This document shows, in pieces, positions 46,474 to 54,895 of a DNA stretch of 64,000 nucleotides. Location of the stretch: contig NZ_JACHNB010000001.1 in NCBI RefSeq assembly GCF_014205225.1, forward strand, positions 3,887,501-3,951,500, written 5' to 3'. The notes under the pieces are model-generated. The model was not told the DNA's origin. It searched no databases and saw nothing but the letters and a program-made list of their open reading frames with translations. How positions within the stretch are numbered: the stretch's first letter is position 1; each line of letters begins with the position of its first letter. A program made the translations under genes and the position numbers. This DNA comes from Actinoplanes octamycinicus. Lineage in GTDB: Bacteria > Actinomycetota > Actinomycetes > Mycobacteriales > Micromonosporaceae.

Positions 46474-47796
46474 TCAGCCGAAACTGGCTCTGATTTCGGT
46501 GAGTTTCGGCAGGCTGATGGCCCAATCGGCACGTGGTGTGCGCCACTCCACGAGGTGTGTCCCGTCGACCAGCTGGCGCAGCACGTGCATCGGGCCGGCC
46601 TTCGGGTCGGTGTAGGTGAACTCCCAGACCGGCGCCGGCACCGCCTCGATCCGCACCCGCCGGTAGCTCGGCAGTTTCACCGCCCGCTCCTGGCCGATCA
46701 GGTCGGCGAGCACGTCCCCGCGCGGGTGCGGCCAGCGGGTGATCCGCAGGGTGATCCGGTCGGCCGGGTCGGTGAACGACAGCGCGCCGGCGGCGCTGTG
46801 CGCGGTCCACCCGGTCGGCACCGCCAGCCGCAGCCCGGCCGGGTCCTGCCACCACATGAAGCCGGCCGGCAGCGGGTCGGGCGGGTTCTCCCGGCCCTGC
46901 GCGCTGCCGCCCACGGCGAGCGCGGCGAGCAGGGTGAGCGCGGCGGCCAGCGCGGGCACCCGGCGGCGGATCACCGACCGGGGTGGCCGGGCCGCCTGGC
47001 GCAGCAGCTCCTCGGCGGCGGCCGGGTCGAGCCGGGCGGCCGGGTCGTGCCGCATCAGCCCGGCCAGCAGCGGGGTGAGCGGACCGGCCCGGCGCGGCGG
47101 GTCGGGCGGTCCGGCGGCCAGCGCGCGCAGGGTGGCCGCGGTGCTGCCGCGCGCGTAGGGCGGCTGGCCCTCGACGGCGTGGTAGAGCGTGGCGCCCAGC
47201 GACCACAGGTCGGAGCGGGCCGTCGAGGTGCGGTCGAAGAGCCGCTCCGGGGCGATGTACTTGGGGGAGCCGAGCACCACCCGGGCCTGGGTCAGCGCGG
47301 CGATCCCGGCCTCGGTGACCGCCGGGCCGAAGTCGATCAGCACGATCCGGCCGTCGTCGCCGATCAGCACGTTGCCCGGTTTGACGTCGAGGTGCAGCAG
47401 CCCGGCGCGGCCGGCGGCGCCCAGCCCGTCCAGCACGGCCAGGCCGATCCGCGCGACCCGGGCCGGTGGCAGCGCGCCGCCGGCCTGGATGACCTGCTGC
47501 AGCGAGCGGCCCGGGACATATTCCATGACCAGCCACGGGCCGTCCGGGTCGGGCAGCACGTCCAGGGTGCGGATCACGTGCGGGTGCCGGACCCGGGCCG
47601 CGGCGTGCGCCTCGCTGAGCGCCCAGGTGCTGACCACCTCGCGCTGCTCGGGGTGCAGTCCCTGCGGGACGGTGCACTGTTTGATCGCGACGTCGACGTG
47701 CCGCACCTCGTCACGGGCGAGCCAGACGTGGCTCATCCCCCCGGAGCCGAGTGGCCGGATGATCCGGTAGCGCTCGGCGATGATGACCGCTTCCAC
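46474..47796 (-). CDS. Membrane Ser/Thr protein kinase at the operon head
   Basis: About 440 aa. The N-terminal kinase domain is complete: GSGGMSHVW loop, VAIKQ lysine, HLDVKPGNVL catalytic loop (Asp about 135), DFG and IAPERL. A membrane helix (about 280-300, ALAAALTLLAALAVGG) joins it to an external domain of about 135 residues with repeated Trp (FMWWQDP, WTAHSA, WEFTY). No PASTA repeats, unlike PknB. GTG 47796 is used; a TTG at 47805 with GGGGG before it is possible. It is the first gene of the lipid-type operon and may regulate its enzymes. Confidence 0.85.
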   Translation of the reverse strand: MEAVIIAERYRIIRPLGSGGMSHVWLARDEVRHVDVAIKQCTVPQGLHPEQREVVSTWALSEAHAAARVRHPHVIRTLDVLPDPDGPWLVMEYVPGRSLQQVIQAGGALPPARVARIGLAVLDGLGAAGRAGLLHLDVKPGNVLIGDDGRIVLIDFGPAVTEAGIAALTQARVVLGSPKYIAPERLFDRTSTARSDLWSLGATLYHAVEGQPPYARGSTAATLRALAAGPPDPPRRAGPLTPLLAGLMRHDPAARLDPAAAEELLRQAARPPRSVIRRRVPALAAALTLLAALAVGGSAQGRENPPDPLPAGFMWWQDPAGLRLAVPTGWTAHSAAGALSFTDPADRITLRITRWPHPRGDVLADLIGQERAVKLPSYRRVRIEAVPAPVWEFTYTDPKAGPMHVLRQLVDGTHLVEWRTPRADWAISLPKLTEIRASFG

Positions 47797-47829
47797 TGTG
47801 ACCAATTTCGGCCCCCACCCATAGGCCAA

Positions 47830-47849
47830 CAGTAATCAAGACGTTACTG
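47830..47849. promoter_or_regulatory. Inverted repeat between divergent operons
   Basis: CAGTAA (47830-47835) and TTACTG (47844-47849) are complementary across eight bases. They lie 34 bases upstream of the kinase start and 95 bases before the divergent secreted-protein gene; possible operator for either. Confidence 0.4.
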
Positions 47850-47943
47850 CACGTAGAGGCCCGATGGTTGTCGGATTTCGGGCGGGACGGCGAACTCCGG
47901 GCGGCGTACTGTCGACTGTGGCCTGCGCGCGACTCCTCGGGCG

Positions 47944-49194
47944 GTGAGGCGGATGCGGCGTTCACGGTTCCGGCGGGTGTTGCCGGTCCTGCTCGGCTTC
48001 GCCCTGCTCACCGGCGGTCCGGCGGCCGGCGTCTCGGTCGCCGCCGCGCCGGTCAGCGCTCCCGACTCCGCGGTCCGGCTGCAGGCGCTGATGGGCCAGC
48101 ACGCGGTCCTGGCCGCCGACCTGATGCGCAGCCGGATCCGCGGCGACGACGACTTCGTGCAGGCGGCGAACGCGGCGCTGGGGCAGAACACCGACGCGGT
48201 GACGGCGCTGATGCGGCAGCTGTTCGGCGCCGACCTGGCCCGCCGATTCGCTCCACTCTGGTCGGAGCACGTGGTCTCGCTGGTCGCCTACGCCAGCGGG
48301 GTCGCCGACCAGGACGACGCGGCCCGGGCGCACGCGAAGGCGGAGATCGTCGAGTACGAGGAGGAGCTGAGCCGGTTCTTCGCCGGCGCCTCGCGCGGGC
48401 GGCTGCCGGCCGGCGCCGTGCACCAGGCCCTCGACCTGCACGCGCACCACCTGGTCAGCCAGGCCGACGCGTACGCCGCGCGGGACTACCGGCGCGCCGA
48501 CCGCACCTACCGCGAGAGCTACCAGCAGATGTACGACCTGGGCCGGACCCTGGCCGACGGCCTGCTGCCGGCCCGCGACCGGGACGCCCTGCGCGAGCCG
48601 GTCTGGCGGCTGCGCTCCCAGCTGGGCCGGCTGCTCGCCGAGCACGTGGTGCTGGCCGAGGACGTGACCCGGGCCGCGGTCACCAACACCCCGGACTTCG
48701 CGGCGGCCGGCCAGCAGATCAACGCGAACACCCGGGACCTGACCGCGGCGATGGACACCCTGTTCGGCGCCCCGGCCGCGCGCCGTTTCCAGCAGGTCTG
48801 GGGTTTCCACGTCGAGCAGCTGGTCGGTTACGCGGCGTCCACGGCCGGTCGCGACCAGGCCGGCCGGGAAACCGCCCAGGCCCACCTGCACGACTACGAG
48901 CAGCGGATGGGCGCGCTGCTCAGCGAGGTCACCGGGAAACGGATGGACGCGGCGCGGCTGTCCGCGGAGTTCCGCGGGCACGACGAGATGCTGCTGCGGC
49001 ACGCGGACGCCTACGCGGCGCGCGACTACGTGACCGCGCACCGGCTGGCGCAGCGCACCTACGAGCACGGGTTCGAGCTGGCCCGGGACCTGGCGGACGC
49101 GTTCGGGGCGACGGTCGCCGGGCGGCTTCCGGTGGGCGGCCCGCAGACCGGCTACGGCGGGCTCGCGGGGGATCCGCGGGTGACGGGCCGCTGA
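47944..49194 (+). CDS. Secreted protein with two helical repeats
   Basis: 416 aa. A basic N-terminus and hydrophobic stretch (about 1-36, ending VAAAP) form a signal peptide. Two copies of a domain of about 165 residues follow (about 43-205 and 215-385), each with a GQH/AEH-VLLA-like start, NTDAVTALM / NTRDLTAAMD helix, LWSEHVV / VWGFHVEQLV His motif and ADAYAARDY near the end. Regular spacing of His and Glu suggests a four-helix bundle, perhaps metal-binding. I cannot name the family. Its stop overlaps the sortase ATG as TGATG. GTG 47944 or ATG 47953 may start it. Confidence 0.8.
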   Translation: MRRMRRSRFRRVLPVLLGFALLTGGPAAGVSVAAAPVSAPDSAVRLQALMGQHAVLAADLMRSRIRGDDDFVQAANAALGQNTDAVTALMRQLFGADLARRFAPLWSEHVVSLVAYASGVADQDDAARAHAKAEIVEYEEELSRFFAGASRGRLPAGAVHQALDLHAHHLVSQADAYAARDYRRADRTYRESYQQMYDLGRTLADGLLPARDRDALREPVWRLRSQLGRLLAEHVVLAEDVTRAAVTNTPDFAAAGQQINANTRDLTAAMDTLFGAPAARRFQQVWGFHVEQLVGYAASTAGRDQAGRETAQAHLHDYEQRMGALLSEVTGKRMDAARLSAEFRGHDEMLLRHADAYAARDYVTAHRLAQRTYEHGFELARDLADAFGATVAGRLPVGGPQTGYGGLAGDPRVTGR

Positions 49195-49841
49195 TGGGCG
49201 GACCGCGATTCTTCGGTACGGGCCGGGGCGCGCTCACCGCGTACGGGAAAGGTCTGGTTGTCGCTCTGGCCGCCGCGGGCCTGCTGGCGGGGGCGCAGCC
49301 CGCGCGGACCACCGGGGCGCGCGGCGGTCCGGTGCCGCCGCCGGTCGTCGCGGGCCCGCTGGTGGCCGGCGGCTTCCGGTCCGAGCGGACGTTTCCCGAG
49401 GTGGCCGAGCCGGTGCGGGTGCGGATCCCGCAGCTGCGCGTGGACAGCGCGCTGCAGCGGCTCGGGCAGGCGGCGGACGGGACGATCGCGGTGCCGAGCC
49501 GGGTCGAGGTGGCCGGGTGGTACCGGCTCGGGCCGCGTCCCGGCCAGCCCGGGCCGGCGGTGATCCTCGGGCACGTCGACTCGAGGACCGGCCCGGGGAT
49601 CTTCGCCGGGCTCAGCGGGGTGCGCCCGGGCGCGCTGGTGACCGTCGACCGGGCCGACCGGAGCAGCGTGACGTTCCGGATCACCGAGGTGGTGCGGGTG
49701 CCCAAGGTGGACTTCCCGACCGAGGCGGTCTACGCGCCGACCCTCGATCCGACGCTGCGGCTGATCACCTGCGGGGGCAGTTTCGACGCCGCCCGAGGAA
49801 GCTACCGGGACAATGTCATCGCCTTCGCCGACCTCGCGTAG
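49194..49841 (+). CDS. Class F sortase
   Basis: 215-aa transpeptidase. After a membrane anchor (about 17-35) the sortase barrel has ILGHVDSRTGPGIF with the catalytic His (about 126), and LITCGGSFD with the active-site Cys (about 193); the Arg is probably in the following RGSYRDN. TCGG and GHVDS are class F marks. It is coupled to the secreted protein upstream and overlaps the downstream membrane protein by 29 bases. The upstream protein has no LPxTG tail, so what it attaches is not evident. Confidence 0.9.
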   Translation: MGGPRFFGTGRGALTAYGKGLVVALAAAGLLAGAQPARTTGARGGPVPPPVVAGPLVAGGFRSERTFPEVAEPVRVRIPQLRVDSALQRLGQAADGTIAVPSRVEVAGWYRLGPRPGQPGPAVILGHVDSRTGPGIFAGLSGVRPGALVTVDRADRSSVTFRITEVVRVPKVDFPTEAVYAPTLDPTLRLITCGGSFDAARGSYRDNVIAFADLA

Positions 49842-50961
49842 CCGGCGGGCGGCCGCCGCGCTGGCCGCGCTCGTCGTGGTCCTGCCGGGGGCGGCCGCCC
49901 GGGGCGGGTCCGAGGTGGTGCCGCTGCCGATCACCGCGGTGCTGGCGCGGGCCGGGGAGACCACCCTGGTGGTGGACGTCAGCGCGGCGCCCGCGGCGAG
50001 CCGGGGGAGCGTCGCGGTGAACGTCGACGGGGCGCCGCGGCCGGCCCGGCTGCGGCCGGTAGTGTCCGGCGCGCTCGCGGTGTCCCTGGTGGTCGACGCG
50101 TCGGCGGACGGCGCGGCGGCGCTGCCGGGCTGGCTCAGCGCCGGGGCGCGGTTCAGCCTGGCGGCGCCGGCCCGGACCCGGACCGTAGTGATCGCCGACC
50201 GGGCGCCGGCCGCGGTGGTGGCCGGGCCGGTCCGCGGGCCGGCCGGGGTCGTGCGGGCGCTGGACACCGTCCGAGCCGGCGGCGAGCGGGACACGGCGGC
50301 GGCCCTGACGCTGGCCACCGGGCAGTTCGCGGACAGCCCGGCCGGGGAACGGGTGGTGCTGCTCTACACCACCGCCGGCCGGGTCAGCGGCTTCAGCGCC
50401 GGGCGGCTGGCGGACCGGTTCCGGGCCGCCGGCATCCTGCTGGTCGTGGTGGGCACCACCGACCCGGACCGGTACTGGTCGACGGCGGCCACGGCGACCG
50501 GCGGCTTCTTCGCGCCGGCCGGCGATCCGGTGGTGGTGCCGGCGCTGGACCAGGTGGAGACCGCCTTGAGCAGCCGGTGCCTGGTCCGCTTCGGATCGCC
50601 GGAGCGGCCCGGGGCCCGGGTGTCGGTGTCGGTGCGGTCCGGGGACCTGGTCCTGGCCGGCGAGACGGTGCTCGGAGAGCCGCCCCGGGACGGCTCCCGG
50701 CGCTGGTGGGTGCTCGGGGCGGTGGCGGCGGTCGTGGCGGCAGCAGCGCTGATCTTCCTCCTGGTGCGTCGCCGGCGGGCGCGGGCCGCGCGGCTCGTCG
50801 CCGCCTCGCCCTACGCGGTGCTGCTCGGCGGTCCGCCGCTGCCGCCGGCCGTGTCGCCGCCGACACCCGGCGTCGAGCCGCCGCTCGGGCCGCCCGCGGC
50901 CGGGACGATGCGCCCGGCCGCCCGCGGGCGCGCCCCGGTCCCGGAGCCGCCCGACGAGTGA
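49813..50961 (+). CDS. Secreted/membrane protein, VWA-like
   Basis: 382-aa protein: signal peptide (about 1-33), an extracellular region with VVDASADG (a DxSxS-like site, about 93), a second half resembling the von Willebrand A fold (ERVVLLYTTAGRVSGF, ILLVVVGTTDPDRYW), one membrane helix (about 298-320, WWVLGAVAAVVAAAALIFLL), a basic stop-transfer and a Pro-rich cytoplasmic tail. It overlaps the sortase gene and is likely a partner in the surface cassette. Function unknown. Only seven bases separate it from the convergent hydrolase. Confidence 0.72.
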   Translation: MSSPSPTSRSRRAAAALAALVVVLPGAAARGGSEVVPLPITAVLARAGETTLVVDVSAAPAASRGSVAVNVDGAPRPARLRPVVSGALAVSLVVDASADGAAALPGWLSAGARFSLAAPARTRTVVIADRAPAAVVAGPVRGPAGVVRALDTVRAGGERDTAAALTLATGQFADSPAGERVVLLYTTAGRVSGFSAGRLADRFRAAGILLVVVGTTDPDRYWSTAATATGGFFAPAGDPVVVPALDQVETALSSRCLVRFGSPERPGARVSVSVRSGDLVLAGETVLGEPPRDGSRRWWVLGAVAAVVAAAALIFLLVRRRRARAARLVAASPYAVLLGGPPLPPAVSPPTPGVEPPLGPPAAGTMRPAARGRAPVPEPPDE

Positions 50962-50967
50962 GCCCGG

Positions 50968-52527
50968 TCATCGATCCCGCAGCGGGATGTCCAGGTAGGA
51001 GCCGCCGGTCACGGTGATCGTGTCGCCGGGCGCGTTCTCGTCGTAGTAGAGCGGGTCGGCGGTGTCCACCACCAGGGTGAGCGAGTGGCCGGCCGGCAGG
51101 TCGTAGGCGGTGGCGAACAGGTCGACGTCGACGCTGCCGGTCCGGGTCAGCCAGGTGACCGGGGCGTGGGTGATCAGCTTGGCGTTGCCCAGGGCGTCCA
51201 GGTCGTACAGGTAGCTGACCAGGGTGCCGGTGCCGGCCGCGCCGGACAGCTCCAGGTGCACCTTCGGCGTGCCGCGCAGGCGCAGCACGGTGGACGGGCG
51301 CTCGGCGGCCCAGACGCCGGCCCGGGCCCGGTCGACGAACGGCAGCCAGACGCTCGGCTGCTGCCCGGTGATCGCCGAGGCGCCGTTGGTCAGCAGCACC
51401 ACGCCGCCGCCGGCCACGGTGTCCTTGCCGGCGGGCAGCTGCTTGGTCCAGCCGGTGGAGGCCGCGCCGCCGAGCAGCCCGGTGCCGTCCAGCAGGCGGA
51501 TCCGGCCGAGGCCGTAGCGGCGGGTGCTGCCGGTCAGGGCGGACCAGTCCGGGTACGACTCGGTGGCCGCGTTCAGCGGCTTGACCCGCACGGCCGGCGC
51601 GGACTCCACCCCGGTGGGCCGGCCGGCCAGGTAGTGGTCGAACCAGTCGTAGAGGCTCTGCCAGGCGTCGTTGGGCAGCCCGAGCACGCCGGTCAGCTCG
51701 GCGATCGCGTGGTCGCCGGGGCGCAGTTCCAGGCGTTTCGGGGTGGTCAGCCTCCCGAAGAAGTCGGTCAGCTGGTTCGGCGGGAAGAACGAGTCACCCC
51801 AGCCGTTGGCCAGCAGCACGGCCGGCTGGTTCGCGTTGATCGCGTCCAGGGAGGTGCTCGCCGAGCGGGCCCGGCCCCATGCCTTGACGTAGTCGACGTT
51901 CCGGTTGCCGTTGAAGTCGCCGAGCATCTGCGTCAGCTCCGGGCTGGGCTTGCCGACCAGCTGCGCGGCCAGCGACAGCAGCCCGGACGACTGCCGGTGC
52001 CGGGTGTCGCCGGAGTAGAGCGAGTAGACCAGGTCGGACCAGCCGCTGAGCGCCGCCACCGCCCGGATCCGCCGGTCCGCGCCGGCGCCGAGCAGGCTGA
52101 TCCCGGCGCCGTAGGAGATGCCGGCCGCGCCGATCCGGTCCGCGTCCGCGGGGGTGTTCGCGATCGTCCAGTCCACCACCCGGGACAGGTCGGCCATGTC
52201 CAGCGGCCCGGCCGTGTCGATCGTGCCGCCGGAGAACCACCAGCCGCGCGGGGTGTAGGAGACCACCACGTAGCCCTTGCCGGCCAGGATCCTCGCCTGC
52301 GCGAGGTACTCCAGGTCGTTGAGGCCCCAGCTGGACGGGAAGAGGATCGCCGGATGCCGGCCGGTGCCGGCCGGAGCGATCCAGTTGGCCTTGAGGGTCA
52401 CGCCGCCGGCGCCGGCTATGTCCACCGCCTGGAAGCCGGTGGTGCCGGCGGCCCGGGCGGGGCTCGCGGTGCCGGCCAGGACGAGGACCAAGCCGATGAA
52501 TACCGAAAAAAGACGGCGTAATGCCAT
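50968..52527 (-). CDS. Secreted CocE/NonD-type alpha/beta hydrolase
   Basis: 519-aa enzyme of the X-Pro dipeptidyl-peptidase/CocE family. Signal peptide (about 1-27, ending ARAAG), hydrolase core with the nucleophile motif GISYGAGIS (Ser about 143) and HAIAEL, and a C-terminal jelly-roll X-Pro_pep_C domain (about 380-515). It likely cleaves an ester or peptide outside the cell. ATG 52527 has GAGGAG six bases upstream. It diverges from the TetR gene at 52666, with a palindromic operator between, so it is probably repressed by that regulator. Confidence 0.87.
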   Translation of the reverse strand: MALRRLFSVFIGLVLVLAGTASPARAAGTTGFQAVDIAGAGGVTLKANWIAPAGTGRHPAILFPSSWGLNDLEYLAQARILAGKGYVVVSYTPRGWWFSGGTIDTAGPLDMADLSRVVDWTIANTPADADRIGAAGISYGAGISLLGAGADRRIRAVAALSGWSDLVYSLYSGDTRHRQSSGLLSLAAQLVGKPSPELTQMLGDFNGNRNVDYVKAWGRARSASTSLDAINANQPAVLLANGWGDSFFPPNQLTDFFGRLTTPKRLELRPGDHAIAELTGVLGLPNDAWQSLYDWFDHYLAGRPTGVESAPAVRVKPLNAATESYPDWSALTGSTRRYGLGRIRLLDGTGLLGGAASTGWTKQLPAGKDTVAGGGVVLLTNGASAITGQQPSVWLPFVDRARAGVWAAERPSTVLRLRGTPKVHLELSGAAGTGTLVSYLYDLDALGNAKLITHAPVTWLTRTGSVDVDLFATAYDLPAGHSLTLVVDTADPLYYDENAPGDTITVTGGSYLDIPLRDR

Positions 52528-52622
52528 AGCGCACTCCTCGGGCGGATGGGGCGGGTATGGCGACGCGTCGTGGCGGCAGCGTAGGAAGCCGTACCGAGAA
52601 AGTGAAGGTGATGACATTCTCG

Positions 52623-52652
52623 TTACCGACCGGTAACGTGACTGGTCGGTAA
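52623..52652. promoter_or_regulatory. TetR operator, CocE/TetR intergenic region
   Basis: TTACCGACC (52623-52631) and GGTCGGTAA (52644-52652) are perfect nine-base inverted arms; the first also forms TTACCG-AC-CGGTAA on its own. It ends 13 bases before the regulator start at 52666. This arrangement is typical of TetR autorepression with divergent control. Confidence 0.75.
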
Positions 52653-52665
52653 GGGGGTGATGAGG

Positions 52666-53238
52666 ATGCTCTACGGAACCCCGACTGCGCGTCGCCGCGA
52701 CGCTCAGCGCAACCGGGCGGCCATCGTCATGGCCGCGAGCGAGGTGCTCACCGAGGCCGACCCGGTCTCGCTGATGCCGGAGATCGCCCGCCGCGCCGGC
52801 GTCGGCCAGGCCACGCTCTACCGCCACTTCCCGGACCGGCACGCGCTCACCGTCGCGGTCCTGGACCACCACCTCGACCGGCTCGAGCAGGCCGCCGCCG
52901 ACCTGACCGGGCACGCCGAGCACTTCCGTCACCTGCTGCGCTCGGTGCTGCACACCCAGATCGCCATGCGCGGGCTGGTGGTGCTGATCCGGCGCCTCGA
53001 CAGCGCCACCCAGAACCGCTACCTGCAGCGCGCGCTGACCGCGCTGGGCGGGCCGCTGCGCCGGGCCCGGGAGAGCGGGCTGGTCCGTACCGATCTCGTG
53101 CCGGACGACCTGATCCTGCTGTTCACCATGGTCCAGGGGGTCGCCGAGGCCACCGCGGACGCGGCCGCCGCCCGGGCCGCCGCGGACCGCGCGGTCGACC
53201 TCATGCTGGACGGCGTCTGCCGCGTCGTCCCGGACTAA
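52666..53238 (+). CDS. TetR-family regulator
   Basis: 190-aa protein. The helix-turn-helix region is at about residues 8-60 (RRDAQRNRAAIVMAASEV, MPEIARRAGVGQATLYRHFPDRHALT). Remaining helices form the ligand domain. ATG 52666 has AAGGGGG eight bases upstream; two in-frame starts (52657 GTG, 52660 ATG) stand too close to it. Divergent to the CocE-type hydrolase and beside a perfect operator, so it is its likely repressor. Confidence 0.88.
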   Translation: MLYGTPTARRRDAQRNRAAIVMAASEVLTEADPVSLMPEIARRAGVGQATLYRHFPDRHALTVAVLDHHLDRLEQAAADLTGHAEHFRHLLRSVLHTQIAMRGLVVLIRRLDSATQNRYLQRALTALGGPLRRARESGLVRTDLVPDDLILLFTMVQGVAEATADAAAARAAADRAVDLMLDGVCRVVPD

Positions 53239-53284
53239 ATTTCCGCGGCCGCCCGCCGTAATACCCCTCGGAAGTGCCCGGAGG

Positions 53285-54895
53285 GTGGAGGTGGCGGTGC
53301 AGACGCTGGAGCGGACGGACCTGGAACGGCGCGTTTTGGAGATCATCCCGAGTGCGGTGATCGTCCGTGACCTGGCCGGCCGGATCCTCTGGTGGAACGG
53401 CGGGGCCGAGCGGCTCTACGGCTGGACCGCGGACGCCGCCCACGGGCACGTCACCCACCGGCTGTTCAGCACCGCGTTCGTCGACGGCGGCACGCTCGCC
53501 GAGCAGACCGCGGCGCTGGAGCGCGACGGGCACTGGGACGGCACCGTGCAGCACCTGACCGCGACCGGACGGCTGGTCACGGTGCTCAGCCGGCAGGTCG
53601 TGCACCGGCCGGACCAGATCCTGGAGATCAACACGGACGTCACCGCGGCCCGGGCGGCCCAGGAGGCGCTGGCCCTCAACGAGCAACGGTTCCGCGCCCA
53701 GTTCCTGGAGTCCCCGGTCGGCCAGGCGATCCGCGCTCTGGACGGCACCCTGATCGCGGTCAACCGGGCGCTCGCCGGGATGCTCGGCCGCCGCCCGGAG
53801 GAGGTCGCCGGGCGCAACGTGGACGACGAGATCCTGCACCCGGACGTGCGGCCGGTGATGCACCAGGAGGTGGCGCGGCTGTTCGCCGGGGAGGCCGACT
53901 CGTACACGCACGAGGCGCAGATGCGGCACGCCGACGGGCACTGGGTGGACGTGGAGGCCACCGTCTCGCTGGTGCGCACCGCCGAGCAGCGGCCCAGGCA
54001 CCTGATCGTGGTGGTCAGCGACATCTCCGCGCGGCGCGCCGCGGAGCGCGCCCGGGACCAGGCGGCGGCCGCGCTGGCCGGGCGCAACGCCGAGCTGGAG
54101 GCGGCCGACCGGTTCAAGCTCGACATGATCGGGATGCTCGGCCACGAGATCAACAACCCGCTGCAGTCGATCATCGGGTACACCGACCTGCTCGCCGCCG
54201 AGATGGACCCGGGCACCCCGCACGGCCGGCTGATCGGCATCGTGAACCGGCAGGCCGAGCGGCTCGACGAGATCGTCCGCGAGGTGCTCGCCATGGTCAG
54301 CCTGGACACCGGCGACATCGAGGCGGTCCGCGAACGCCTGTCGCTGCGCGCCGAGCTGGCCCGCGCCCTGGAGGCCGCCGACCAGCGCGACGTCCCGATC
54401 CTCGGCCCGGACGCCAGCGTCCTGTTCCACCCCGCCCACCTGCAGCAGGTGGTGGTGAACCTGCTCTCCAACGCCGCCAAGTACGCCGGCGGCGCGAGCG
54501 CGCTGCGCATCGAGCCGGCCGGCGACCGGGTCCGGCTGCGGGTCGAGGACCACGGTCCCGGGGTGCCCGCGGAGTTCCGGCCGCGGCTGTTCGAGCGGCT
54601 GGCCCGGGCCGACCAGACCGCCGGCACGGTCCGCGGCACCGGGCTGGGCCTCTACATCGTGCGCAGCCTGGCCCAGGCGAACCACGGCGACGTGCGCCAC
54701 GAGCCGCACCCGGACGGCGGCTCGGTCTTCGTGGTCGAGGCGGACACGGCGCCGTCTGCCGCCGCGCCGCCCTCTGCCACCGCGCCGCCGCCGTCTGCCG
54801 CGCCGCCGTCCGCCGCCCCGGGCCGGGCGGTGGCCGGCGGCGGTTGTCAGAAGACGATCGTCCAGCCCTCCCGGGCGCCCTGGTCGGCGGTGTAG
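53285..54895 (+). CDS. PAS-domain sensor histidine kinase
   Basis: 536-aa soluble kinase. Two PAS domains (about 15-130 and 138-260; IPSAVIVRDLAGRILWWNGG, then LDGTLIAVNRALAGML) precede a HisKA domain with phospho-accepting His in MLGHEINNPLQS (about 290) and an HATPase_c domain (about 380-490, NLLSNAAKYA and GTGLGLYIV). The tail is an Ala/Pro/Ser repeat. No partner regulator is adjacent; the lone receiver at 21387 is one possible partner. The start is one of GTG 53285, 53291 or 53297. It overlaps the convergent DUF2278 gene by 49 bases. Confidence 0.87.
   Translation: MEVAVQTLERTDLERRVLEIIPSAVIVRDLAGRILWWNGGAERLYGWTADAAHGHVTHRLFSTAFVDGGTLAEQTAALERDGHWDGTVQHLTATGRLVTVLSRQVVHRPDQILEINTDVTAARAAQEALALNEQRFRAQFLESPVGQAIRALDGTLIAVNRALAGMLGRRPEEVAGRNVDDEILHPDVRPVMHQEVARLFAGEADSYTHEAQMRHADGHWVDVEATVSLVRTAEQRPRHLIVVVSDISARRAAERARDQAAAALAGRNAELEAADRFKLDMIGMLGHEINNPLQSIIGYTDLLAAEMDPGTPHGRLIGIVNRQAERLDEIVREVLAMVSLDTGDIEAVRERLSLRAELARALEAADQRDVPILGPDASVLFHPAHLQQVVVNLLSNAAKYAGGASALRIEPAGDRVRLRVEDHGPGVPAEFRPRLFERLARADQTAGTVRGTGLGLYIVRSLAQANHGDVRHEPHPDGGSVFVVEADTAPSAAAPPSATAPPPSAAPPSAAPGRAVAGGGCQKTIVQPSRAPWSAV

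Noticed and set aside
49194..49841. Sortase at 49194 as the enzyme for the LAxTG protein
   Set aside because: TCGG and GHVDS features fit class F, whereas LAxTG is a class E signal; distance is 13 kb. Not claimed.
50968..52527. CocE-type hydrolase as the missing OleB of the lipid operon
   Set aside because: It is secreted, of the X-Pro dipeptidyl-peptidase family, in another operon with its own TetR; OleB is a cytoplasmic haloalkane-dehalogenase-like protein.
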